Assembly: GCA_021808405.1 (NCBI GenBank)
Contig: JAKBBQ010000006.1
Coordinates: forward strand, 1-38,113
Reading direction: 5' to 3'
DNA from: Pseudomonadota bacterium
GTDB taxonomy: Bacteria > Pseudomonadota > Gammaproteobacteria > Burkholderiales > Burkholderiaceae_C
DNA: 38,113 bases
Below are positions 10,856 through 19,968 of this stretch, piece by piece. Within the stretch, counting starts at the first letter, position 1; every line of letters starts with the position of its first letter. The notes beneath the pieces were generated by a model. That model saw only the letters and a program-made list of their open reading frames with translations. It was not told the DNA's origin and made no database searches. Both the position numbers and the translations under genes were made by a program.

Positions 10856-11491
10856 TCAGCGAGGGGTCGCGGCCGGCGCGACGACCCCCATCGAGATGAC
10901 GTATTTGAGCGCTTCGTCGACGCTCATGGCGAGTTCCACGACTTCGGACCGCGGCAGCATCAGGAAAAAGCCGCTGGTCGGGTTGGGGGTGGTCGGTACG
11001 TACACGCTGATGTGCTCGCCGGGCAGGTGCTGCGCGACCTCGCCGCCGGGGGCTCCGGTGACGAAACCGATGGTCCAGCTGCCCCGCCGCGGGTATTCGA
11101 CCATCACCGCCTGGCGGAAGGCATTGCCATTGCTGGCGAACAGGGTGTCGGAAACCTGCTTGACGCTGCTGTAGATGCTCTTGACGATCGGGATCCTGGC
11201 GATCACCGAGTCCCACTGGCGCAGCCACCACTGGCCCACCATGTTCGCCACCAGCACCCCGGTGAGCAGGATCGCCGCCACGACCACCACGACCCCCAGC
11301 CCGGGCATGTGGGCGAGGCGCTCGAGCAGTGGCTGCAGCGGAGGCGCCACCGCCCCCAGCGCGCCGACGATGGCGCGGAAGATGCCGTCGAACACCGACA
11401 GCAACTGCCACAGCACCCAGATGGTCGTGGTCAGCGGAAGCCAGACCAGCAGCCCGGCGACGAACAGGTTCTTCAAGCGCACGCGCTGCAT
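10856..11491 (-). CDS. DUF502 family membrane protein
   Basis: MQRVRLKNLFVAGLLVWLPLTTTIWVLWQLLSVFD ... SIYSSVKQVSDTL ... VFVPT-like VYVPTTPNPTSGFFLMLPRSEV. Sits upstream of aspS as commonly seen in betaproteobacteria. Confidence 0.9.
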   Translation of the reverse strand: MQRVRLKNLFVAGLLVWLPLTTTIWVLWQLLSVFDGIFRAIVGALGAVAPPLQPLLERLAHMPGLGVVVVVAAILLTGVLVANMVGQWWLRQWDSVIARIPIVKSIYSSVKQVSDTLFASNGNAFRQAVMVEYPRRGSWTIGFVTGAPGGEVAQHLPGEHISVYVPTTPNPTSGFFLMLPRSEVVELAMSVDEALKYVISMGVVAPAATPR

Positions 11492-11563
11492 GCTTGCCCC
11501 CGCGTAGCCCGGGGCTGCCGTCCGCGCCAACGCGCCGGCGGCAGCGCCGCGCTCACATCGCCT

Positions 11564-11848
11564 TCAATGGCAGGCGCAGGACGCGCCGCACGCCGGGGCC
11601 GCCGCCGGAGCGGCAGCCGCCGCGGTGGCCGCCGCCGGTTCGGCCTTCGGCGCCGCGCCGCCGCCCTTGCCCTTGAAGTCGGTCGCGTACCAGCCCGACC
11701 CCTTGAGCTGGAAGCCGGCCGCGGTGACTTGCTTGTGCAGCGCCGCGGCACCGCAGGCGGGACAGTCGCGCAGCGGAGCGTCGGCGATCTTCTGCAAGGC
11801 GTCCAGGGTATGTCCGCAGGACTCGCAGCGATACGAGTAGATGGGCAT
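11564..11848 (-). CDS. FmdB family zinc-ribbon protein
   Basis: MPIYSYRCESCGHTLDALQKIADAPLRDCPACG ... GWYATDF; two CxxC pairs. Confidence 0.93.
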   Translation of the reverse strand: MPIYSYRCESCGHTLDALQKIADAPLRDCPACGAAALHKQVTAAGFQLKGSGWYATDFKGKGGGAAPKAEPAAATAAAAAPAAAPACGASCACH

Positions 11849-11905
11849 GACGAACTCCTGAGTCGAGAATTCCTCGCCCGATCGCTAGGCGCGGGCGGTC
11901 GGCAA

Positions 11906-11935
11906 TCTATATGGTGGGGTTCGCGCCGCCTTCAA
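11906..11935 (-). promoter_or_regulatory. Candidate promoter for the fmdB-DUF502-aspS operon
   Basis: Minus strand TTGAAG - 18 nt - TATAGA, 58 nt upstream of the fmdB ATG. Confidence 0.45.
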
Positions 11936-12054
11936 GGCCGCGCCTGCAAGCCCGCTTCGCGAGGCGCGCTTGCAAAATCCGTGCCGATTATAGAGGGCGC
12001 GCGGTGGCCAGCATGGCACCCCGGCCAGCATGGCGGCCCCGGCAAGCCCGCGCC

Positions 12055-12100
12055 CCGCATGTCAGCCCGCATGTCAGCCCGCAGCCAGCCCGCAGCCAGC
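12055..12100. repeat. Short degenerate tandem repeat (2 x 12 bp then 2 x 11 bp)
   Basis: CCGCATGTCAGC twice (12055-12078), then CCGCAGCCAGC twice (12079-12100). Confidence 0.8.
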
Positions 12101-12116
12101 CCGCGTGCAGGACGCG

Positions 12117-12824
12117 TCAGCGCGACGGAGCGCTACCCGCCGCAGCCCCGGCCGGCGGCGCGGCTGCGGCTGCACCGCCCGGGCGGTCGGCTATGCGCAC
12201 CCGGCGCCTGCCGCTGCCCGCGGGAAAGCCGGCGAACGCCGCGCGCGCCAGTTGCCGCGCGACCGGCAGCAGGCCCTGGTCGTAGCCGCCGAGCATCGCG
12301 CTGCTGCGCCAGATCAGCGCGCCGCTGGCGGCGTCGCGCACCTCGATGTCGAACACCCGCTCGTACCAGGGGGGCGGCCACGACCAGCCGCGCCACCACC
12401 ACGGGTAGCCGTTGTAGATCAGGCTGCCGTCGGGCAGCAGCAACGGCGGCCCGGGGGGCGGCCAGGCGCTGGGGAAACTGGCCTCGAAGTCCAGATAGCT
12501 GTGGAAGGCGTAGCGTGCGGTGTAAGGCGCCGGCCTGCCCAGCACCGGAACCATGCCGGCATCGGTCATCGCACCCAGCACCGCATCCTGCAGCGCCTGC
12601 GCCTGCAGGCCCTCGGCGTTGGCCGCGGCCGCCTGCAACTGCACCCGCGCGCCCACCAGCGCCTGCGGCGCCGGGTGCGGGGTGTCGACGTCGTAGGAAT
12701 TCACGTACAGCGACGCGCAACCGCCCAATGCGCCCAATGCGCCCAACGTGCAAAGGGCCAGCAGCGCGCGCATCAGCAGGCGCGCCGGACCGGCACCAGG
12801 GAGTCGCTGCGACAGGAGCTTCAT
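12117..12824 (-). CDS. DUF4136-like lipoprotein
   Basis: MKLLSQRLPG...LCTLGALGALGGCASLYVNSYDVDTPHPAP (lipobox LGGC), YAFHSYLDFE, ERVFDIEVRDAASGALIWRSSA. Confidence 0.75.
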   Translation of the reverse strand: MKLLSQRLPGAGPARLLMRALLALCTLGALGALGGCASLYVNSYDVDTPHPAPQALVGARVQLQAAAANAEGLQAQALQDAVLGAMTDAGMVPVLGRPAPYTARYAFHSYLDFEASFPSAWPPPGPPLLLPDGSLIYNGYPWWWRGWSWPPPWYERVFDIEVRDAASGALIWRSSAMLGGYDQGLLPVARQLARAAFAGFPAGSGRRRVRIADRPGGAAAAAPPAGAAAGSAPSR

Positions 12825-12937
12825 GCAGGGCCGCCATCGATCGATACAAGGCGTTTCCGGGACGGTTCGCGCCTGGCTGCAACTGTACTCGCAACCGCCG
12901 GCCCTTGCCGCTGATCCAGCGCAACGCCCTGCCGGGC

Positions 12938-13837
<900 letters not shown>

Positions 13838-13844
13838 GTCCTGC

Positions 13845-14207
13845 TCAGCACGCCTGCCGGGTCTGCGCGACCTCGATTCCCACACCGTCGCAATCGGGAA
13901 AGATATTGGGCTTGTCGACCCGCACGCGTACCTGCTGCACCCCGTCGAGGTCGAGCACGCGCCGCGCGATGCGCCCTGCCAGGGTCTCGAGCATGTTGAC
14001 GTGTCCGCGTCCGACCTCCTCGAGGGCGATCGACCGCAGCAGGCGATAGTCCAGCACCTGCCCCACCTCGTCGGCCGCGGGCATCGCCGGCGCGCCGGGC
14101 AACTGCGCGACGATGGACACCAGCAACTGCTGGCGCGAGCGCAGTTCGTGCTCGAGGATTCCCACGCTGGCCTGCACGCGCAGGCGCTCGAGAAGAATGG
14201 TGCGCAT
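13845..14207 (-). CDS. folB: Dihydroneopterin aldolase family protein
   Basis: [36 protein letters not shown] ... [62 protein letters not shown]. Confidence 0.88.
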   Translation of the reverse strand: MRTILLERLRVQASVGILEHELRSRQQLLVSIVAQLPGAPAMPAADEVGQVLDYRLLRSIALEEVGRGHVNMLETLAGRIARRVLDLDGVQQVRVRVDKPNIFPDCDGVGIEVAQTRQAC

Positions 14208-14218
14208 GGCGGGCGTTT

Positions 14219-15016
14219 TCAGTCGAATGCGAAATCGCGCGGGCGCGGCTGCAGGTGCTGCCCGGCATCGACCAGCAGCTCGCAGCCGCTGAGCGCGCGA
14301 TTGCGCAGCGCGAACAGCACGGCATCGGCGATATCGGCCGGCGTCGGGCCCTCGCCCAGCGGGCCGGCCGCCTGCAGCCGGCGCAGCCGCTCGGCATCGA
14401 TCAGCGGGCTGCCCAGGGTCATCCCCGGCGCCACCGCGACCACCCGCAGTTGCGGCGCGAAGGCCTGCGCCAGCAGCGTGCCGGCGTGGCGCAGCGCGGC
14501 CTTGCTCAGGGTGTAGGAAAAGTGGTCGGGGTTCGGATTCCACAGCTTCTGGTCGAGCAGGTTGACCACGCAGCCGCGCGCCTGGCGCTCGCGCAGGTGG
14601 CCGTGCAGCGCCTGCGCCAGCAGCACCGGAGCCAGGGTGTTGATACGGTAGTGGCGCAGCGCGGGCTCCACGCCCAGCGTGTCGGCGGTGTCGTAATCGA
14701 ACACCGACGCATTGTTGACCAGCGCGTCGACCCGGCCCATGCGCTGCGCCACGCTCGGCAGCAAGGCGCGCACCTGCGCCTCGTCGGCCAGGTCGGCGGC
14801 AAAGACCTGCGCCCCGGCGCCGCGCGCGCCCAGTTCGTCCGCGAGTTGCGCGGCCTGCGTCGCCGAGCCGCGGTAATGCACCGCGAGGTCCCAACCGGCA
14901 TCGGCCAGGCACAGCGCGATCGCGCGACCGATGCGCTGCGCGCCCCCGGTGACCAGCACCACCGGCCGCGGGCTGCCCGGCAGCGCGTGGTCCGGGCGGA
15001 TGGGGGCTTCGGGCAT
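14219..15016 (-). CDS. SDR family oxidoreductase (pteridine reductase / FolM-like)
   Basis: VLVTGGAQRIGRAIALCLADAGWDLAVHYRGS, LVNNASVFDYDTADTLG, LLDQKLWNPNPDHFSYTLSKAAL. Adjacent to folB. Confidence 0.88.
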   Translation of the reverse strand: MPEAPIRPDHALPGSPRPVVLVTGGAQRIGRAIALCLADAGWDLAVHYRGSATQAAQLADELGARGAGAQVFAADLADEAQVRALLPSVAQRMGRVDALVNNASVFDYDTADTLGVEPALRHYRINTLAPVLLAQALHGHLRERQARGCVVNLLDQKLWNPNPDHFSYTLSKAALRHAGTLLAQAFAPQLRVVAVAPGMTLGSPLIDAERLRRLQAAGPLGEGPTPADIADAVLFALRNRALSGCELLVDAGQHLQPRPRDFAFD

Positions 15017-15032
15017 CGGGGGCGAACCTACA

Positions 15033-16232
15033 ATGGAAACGATGGACCAGACCGCCAGTCTAGCGCGCGCGGCCCCCGCCGATCCCGACCCCGCGGAGCT
15101 TGGGCGCTCGCAGGAACTGCAGCGGCTGGTGGCCGAGGAAATCGGCCGCCTCGGCGGCTGGATGGGCTTCGACCGCTACATGCAGATGGCGCTGTACCAG
15201 CCGCGACTGGGCTATTACGCGGCGCAGCCCGGGGTGCTCGGCGCCTGGGGCGGCAGCAGCGACTTCATCACCTCCCCGGAGCTGTCCCCGCTGTTCGCCG
15301 CGACGCTGGCGCGGCTGCTCGCCGGCCTGGGCGCCGCGCAGTCGTTGCACAGCATCGTCGAGTTCGGACCGGGCAGCGCACGCCTGGCCTGCGACCTGCT
15401 GCGCGAACTGGCGGCCGCCGGCCACTGGATTCCCGAGCAGTACGTGCTGGTCGAGGTGTCGGCGGCGATGCGCGAGCGTCAGCGGCAGGCTGTGCAGGCC
15501 TTGCCTGCCGAACTGGCGCGCCGGGTGGTGTGGTGGGACGAACTGCCGCAGCGCTTCGAGGGCCTGGTGCTGGGCAACGAGGTGCTCGACGCGATGCCGG
15601 TACGGCTGCTGCATCGGGCGGCCGCGGCTTGGGTCGAGCGCGGGGTGGCGTGCGGCGACGATGGCGCGCTGGCGTGGAGCGATCGCCCACTGCCCGCGGG
15701 CAGCCGGCTGCGCGCCAGTCTGCGGCAACTGCCCGCGGGCAGCGTGACCGAATGGCACGAAGCCGCGCAGGGATGGATGCGCACCCTGGCCGCCCGGCTG
15801 CAACGCGGCGTCGCGCTGCTGTTCGACTATGGCTTCCCGGCGCGCGAGTACGACCATCCGCAGCGCAGCGCGGGCACCTTGCGCTGCCACCGCGGCCACC
15901 GCGTGCACGACCAGCCTTTCTGGCAACCGGGCCTGTCGGACATCACCTCCCATGTCGACTTCAGCGCGATGGCCGACGCCGCGCGGGACGGCGGACTGCA
16001 GTTGCTGGGCTACACCAGCCAGGCGCGCTTCCTGCTCAACTGCGGCGTGCTGGACATCCTGAAAGAGCGCATGGCCACGGCCGACGCCGCCGCGATGCGG
16101 CTCGCCGCCGGCGTGCAGATGTTGTTGGGGGAGCACGAAATGGGCGAGTTGTTCAAGGTGCTGGCGCTGGGCCGCGGGGTGGCGTCGAGCGGTCTGGCCG
16201 GCGAAGGCGACCGCAGCGCGGCGCTCGACTGA
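15033..16232 (+). CDS. Class I SAM-dependent methyltransferase, MidA/NDUFAF7 family
   Basis: GWMGFDRYMQMALYQPRLGYYAAQPGVLGAWGGSSDFITSPELSPLFAATLARLLA, VEFGPGSARLACDLL, LLFDYGFPAREYDHPQRSAGTLRCHRGHRVHDQPFWQPGLSDITSHVDFSAMADAA. Confidence 0.93.
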   Translation: METMDQTASLARAAPADPDPAELGRSQELQRLVAEEIGRLGGWMGFDRYMQMALYQPRLGYYAAQPGVLGAWGGSSDFITSPELSPLFAATLARLLAGLGAAQSLHSIVEFGPGSARLACDLLRELAAAGHWIPEQYVLVEVSAAMRERQRQAVQALPAELARRVVWWDELPQRFEGLVLGNEVLDAMPVRLLHRAAAAWVERGVACGDDGALAWSDRPLPAGSRLRASLRQLPAGSVTEWHEAAQGWMRTLAARLQRGVALLFDYGFPAREYDHPQRSAGTLRCHRGHRVHDQPFWQPGLSDITSHVDFSAMADAARDGGLQLLGYTSQARFLLNCGVLDILKERMATADAAAMRLAAGVQMLLGEHEMGELFKVLALGRGVASSGLAGEGDRSAALD

Positions 16233-16253
16233 CGGCCTGGCCGCGACCGCCAG

Positions 16254-16445
16254 GTGAATCCGCTGTCGTGGCTGCTGGGCAGCATCGTGCTGACGCTGCT
16301 GCTCCCCTGGCTGGGTCGCCTGGGCTTCGGCCGCATGCCCCTCGACCTGCGCTGGCGCATGTTCGGCAGGACCTGGTTGCTGCCGCTGGGATCGCTGTCG
16401 CTGATCGGGTTCGCGCTATGGCTGTTCGACCATGTGCTGCGCTGA
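16254..16445 (+). CDS. DUF2905-like small membrane protein
   Basis: 63 aa, MNPLSWLLGSIVLTLLLPWLGRLGFGRMPLDLRWRMFGRTWLLPLGSLSLIGFALWLFDHVLR; the LPWLxRLGxGRxPxDLRxRxFGR pattern resembles DUF2905. GTG start. Confidence 0.65.
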   Translation: MNPLSWLLGSIVLTLLLPWLGRLGFGRMPLDLRWRMFGRTWLLPLGSLSLIGFALWLFDHVLR

Positions 16446-17648
16446 GCTTCCCGCCGGCCAGATGCGCCAGGCGGTGACGGCGATCAGCAGTTGCACCAGC
16501 AGCACCAGGCCCACGCAACCCACCCAGCCGGTGCGCACCCAGATCGCGCTGGGAGCGAAGGCGCCGACGCTGCCGCCGAAGTAGTAGCACATCACGTACA
16601 GGCCCACCGCACTGGAGCGCGCCTCGCGGGCGAACACCGGCACCTGCGAGGTGGCCATGCTCTGGGCGATGAACACCCCGCCGGAACTCAGCGTCAGGCC
16701 GACGACAATCCACGCCAGGCTGGGCAGCAGGGTCAGCAGCATGCCCAGTGCCGACGCGGCCACCGCCAGGTAGAACACCCGCCGCTGGCCGAAGCGCCAT
16801 GCCAGGCGCCCCGCCACCGGGGTCACCAGCATGCCCACCAGGTAGACGGTGAACAGCAGACTGAGTTGCCGCACGTCGAGGTCGAAGGGGGCGGCCGCGA
16901 GGTGGAAGCTCACGTAGGTGAAGGTGCAGACCTGGGTGAACAGGATGCCGAAGCCGATGGCGTAGCTTCCCAGCAGCAGGGGATTGCGCAGGTGCCGCGG
17001 CAAGCCGGCCATCGATTCGCGCAAGCTCGAGGTGGCGCCGAAATGTCGCGAAGCGGGCAGCCCCGCAGCAATCAGCGGAACGAAACCCACGTTGATCAGA
17101 CCGAGGATCACGAACGCCGACTGCCAGCCCCAGCGGGCGGTCGCCAGCCCGGCGATGAAACGGCCGAGGAAGCCCCCGGCCACCGAACCGGAGATGTACA
17201 GCGCGGTGATCGCGGGCACCTGCCCGGCCGGCCACTCCTCGCCGATATAGGCCACCGTGGCGGTGAAGATCCCCGGGATGCACAACCCTTCCAGCAAGCG
17301 CCAGACCAGCAGGCCGCGCAGGCTGTGCGCGGTGGCAGCCAGCAGGGTGGTCGCGGCCAGCGCGCCGATGCTCAGCAGCAGCACCGTCTTGCGCCCGAAG
17401 CGATCGGACACACCGCCCGCGAAGGGCGCCGCCAGCGCCACGGCCAAGGTGGTGAAGGTCAGCGTCAGGCTGAGTTCGGCGACCCCCGCATGGAACACCT
17501 GTTGCAACGAGGGCAGCAGGCCCTGGGTCACGTACATGGTGAAAAAGGCGCTCATCCCGGCGGCCACCACGGCGACGCGGGCGCGCCAGGTCGGCGCGCT
17601 GCGCGGCCGCGACGCTGCCAGGTAAGGCATCGGGCAAGTGCTGGACAT
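16416..17648 (-). CDS. MFS transporter
   Basis: 12-TM-like protein; PFAGGVSDRFGRKTVLLLSIGALA, LVWRLLEGLCIPGIFTATVAYIGEEWPAGQV motifs. Divergent from a LysR regulator. Confidence 0.88.
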   Translation of the reverse strand: MSSTCPMPYLAASRPRSAPTWRARVAVVAAGMSAFFTMYVTQGLLPSLQQVFHAGVAELSLTLTFTTLAVALAAPFAGGVSDRFGRKTVLLLSIGALAATTLLAATAHSLRGLLVWRLLEGLCIPGIFTATVAYIGEEWPAGQVPAITALYISGSVAGGFLGRFIAGLATARWGWQSAFVILGLINVGFVPLIAAGLPASRHFGATSSLRESMAGLPRHLRNPLLLGSYAIGFGILFTQVCTFTYVSFHLAAAPFDLDVRQLSLLFTVYLVGMLVTPVAGRLAWRFGQRRVFYLAVAASALGMLLTLLPSLAWIVVGLTLSSGGVFIAQSMATSQVPVFAREARSSAVGLYVMCYYFGGSVGAFAPSAIWVRTGWVGCVGLVLLVQLLIAVTAWRIWPAGSSAQHMVEQP

Positions 17649-17714
17649 GCAACGGGGCGCGCACCCGGGGTGACGCCGGAAGTCGGGTAAATACCTAGAC
17701 TACCTCGGGCTCTT

Positions 17715-17763
17715 CCATATGGGAAATCGATTTTTTGACTATTTTGATATATTTTCCGTATGG
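17715..17763. promoter_or_regulatory. Imperfect inverted repeat in the MFS/LysR intergenic region; candidate LysR-type operator
   Basis: CCATATGGGAAAT (17715-17727) versus ATTTTCCGTATGG (17751-17763, reverse complement CCATACGGAAAAT), 11/13 identical; the right arm overlaps the regulator start codon. Confidence 0.5.
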
Positions 17764-18671
17764 ATATCCAGGACCTCCGGGCCTTCGTCGCGATCGCCGA
17801 GGAAAGGCACTTTTCGCGCGCGGCGCAGCGCCTGCACATTTCGCAGCCGCCGCTGTCCCAGCGCATCGCGGCGCTGGAGGGCAAGCTGGGGGTGCGGCTG
17901 TTCCAGCGCGGGCGAGGCGGAGTCAGCCTGACCGCGGCGGGCGAGGCGCTGCTTCCGCAGGCGCGCGCGGTGCTGGCGCAACTGGCGCGCGCGACCGAAG
18001 CCGCACAACAGGCCGGCAGGGGCGAAAGTGGCCAGTTGTCCATAGGGTTCGCGGGTTCGATGCCCTTTTCCGAGGTGCTCCCGAGGCTGCTCCGCGACTT
18101 TCGCCAGGCCTGGCCCCAGGTGCGGCTGTCGCTGCGCGAGCAGTCGTCGAGCGAGCAGCTGCGTCAGTTGCTCGAACGCGGGCTGGACCTGGGTTTCGTG
18201 CGCCCGACCCGGCATGCCGACGCACAGACGCTGTGCTCGCGGGTGTTGCAGAGCGAACCGCTGTTCGTTGCGACGCATGTCGAGCACCCGTTGGCGGGAC
18301 TCGGGGCGCTGGGCCTGCGCGAGCTGCACGACCAGCCCTTCATCCTCTACAGCCAGGAGTTCGGCTCGGGGCTGCGCGAGCACATCCTGCAGCTGTGCCA
18401 ACGGGCGGGGTTCACGCCCCAGGTGGTGCAGGAGGTGCACGAAATGCCCACGCTGATCAGCCTGGTCTCGGCGGGGATCGGCGTCGGACTGGTGACCGAG
18501 TCGATGCAGCGCGCCGCCGTGCCATTTGTTCGCTACGTACCGCTGTCCGACCGCCAGGCCAGCACCGACATCGTGCTGTGCTGGCGCCGCGACGATCCTT
18601 CGCCGGTGCTGCGCAATTTCCTCGCGCTGGCCTTCGGGTCCGGCCGCCCCGACGAAGGGGCCGCCGGCTGA
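17760..18671 (+). CDS. LysR family transcriptional regulator
   Basis: MDIQDLRAFVAIAEERHFSRAAQRLHISQPPLSQRIAALEGKLGVRLFQRGRGGVSLTAAGEALL, a canonical LTTR HTH. Confidence 0.96.
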   Translation: MDIQDLRAFVAIAEERHFSRAAQRLHISQPPLSQRIAALEGKLGVRLFQRGRGGVSLTAAGEALLPQARAVLAQLARATEAAQQAGRGESGQLSIGFAGSMPFSEVLPRLLRDFRQAWPQVRLSLREQSSSEQLRQLLERGLDLGFVRPTRHADAQTLCSRVLQSEPLFVATHVEHPLAGLGALGLRELHDQPFILYSQEFGSGLREHILQLCQRAGFTPQVVQEVHEMPTLISLVSAGIGVGLVTESMQRAAVPFVRYVPLSDRQASTDIVLCWRRDDPSPVLRNFLALAFGSGRPDEGAAG

Positions 18672-18675
18672 GCGC

Positions 18676-19968
18676 TCAGCCGGCCTGGCGCTGCAGCGCC
18701 TGCTCGATGGCCCGTTCGCGCGCGCCGGCCACCGCCCGCCCGATCTGCGGCCCGCTGTCTCCGCGCTGCTGCGCCTGCAGCGCCAGCGCGCCGGCGTCGA
18801 CGGACAGCGCGGCGTGCAGCGCCGCCCGCAGTCGCGCGGCTTGCGGATAGGGCTGGCGCGGCCAGTCGCCGCCCCGCCCCAGGTGATCGGCCAGGCAAGC
18901 CTGCAACACGAGTTCGAAGCGCTGCGGCCTGCGCAGCGCGTCGCAGCGCTGCAGCAGCCGCAGCAGCGCTGCCGCGCCATGGCCGGCGCTGTGGTGCACA
19001 TGGCCGTGCTCGGCCGCGACCACCGCTGCGAGTTCGGCGCAGTCCACCGGCACGCGCAGGCGTTGCGCGATCCCGGCAGCCAGCCGCACGCTGCGCGCCT
19101 CGTGCCCGACATGCCGCGGCAGCAGGCGCGGATCGCTGCCGGCCTTGCCCAGGTCGTGCATCAGACAGGCCCAGCGCACGGCCAGCGGGGCCGCCGCGGC
19201 GGCCGCCGCCTGCAGCACCCGCAGCACATGTTCGCCGCAATCGACCTCGGGGTGGGCCTGCGCGGGCTGGGGCACCCCCCACAGCGCGTCGACCTCGGGC
19301 AGCAGCCGCCGCAGCGCCCCGCAATCGCGCAGCACCTCGAACATGCGCCGCGGCTGCGACTCCATCAGGCCGCGCGCCAGTTCCTGCCAGACCCGCTCGG
19401 CCACCAGCGCGTCGACCTCGCCCTCGGCGACCATGCGCCGCATCAGCTCCAGGGTCTCGGGGTGCACCCGGAACTCGCCCAGCCTGGCGGCGAAGCGCGC
19501 GACGCGCAGGATGCGCACCGGGTCCTCGACAAAGGCCGGTCCGACATGGCGCAGCCAGCGCTCGCGCAGGTCGCGCTGCCCGCCCCAGGGGTCGATGATC
19601 CGCCCCTGCTCGTCCTGCGCCATCGCGTTGATGCTCAGGTCGCGGCGCTGCAGGTCCTGCTCGAGCGTGACCGAGGGGTCGGCGTGCACCTCGAAACCCC
19701 GGTAGCCGGCGGCGGTCTTGCGCTCGGTGCGCGCCAGCGCGTACTCGGCGCCGCTTCGCGGGTGCAGGAACACCGGGAAGTCGCGCCCGACCGCGCGGAA
19801 GCCGGCGTCGAGCATCTGCTGCGCGGTGGCCCCGACGACCACCCAGTCGCGGTCGTGCACCTCCCGCCCGAGCAGGGCGTCGCGCACGGCTCCGCCCACC
19901 ACATAGGCGCGGCCGGGCACCCGCACCGGCGGGTCTGCGCCGGTCGCCGCGCCGGGCGCGCCCTTCAT
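18676..19968 (-). CDS. cca: Multifunctional CCA-adding tRNA nucleotidyltransferase (with HD domain)
   Basis: YVVGGAVRDALLGREVHDRDWVVVGATAQQMLDAGFRAVGRDFPVFLHP, RRDLSINAMAQDEQGRIIDPWGG, PVRILRVARFAARL, HDLGKAGSD. Confidence 0.95.
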   Translation of the reverse strand: MKGAPGAATGADPPVRVPGRAYVVGGAVRDALLGREVHDRDWVVVGATAQQMLDAGFRAVGRDFPVFLHPRSGAEYALARTERKTAAGYRGFEVHADPSVTLEQDLQRRDLSINAMAQDEQGRIIDPWGGQRDLRERWLRHVGPAFVEDPVRILRVARFAARLGEFRVHPETLELMRRMVAEGEVDALVAERVWQELARGLMESQPRRMFEVLRDCGALRRLLPEVDALWGVPQPAQAHPEVDCGEHVLRVLQAAAAAAAPLAVRWACLMHDLGKAGSDPRLLPRHVGHEARSVRLAAGIAQRLRVPVDCAELAAVVAAEHGHVHHSAGHGAAALLRLLQRCDALRRPQRFELVLQACLADHLGRGGDWPRQPYPQAARLRAALHAALSVDAGALALQAQQRGDSGPQIGRAVAGARERAIEQALQRQAG

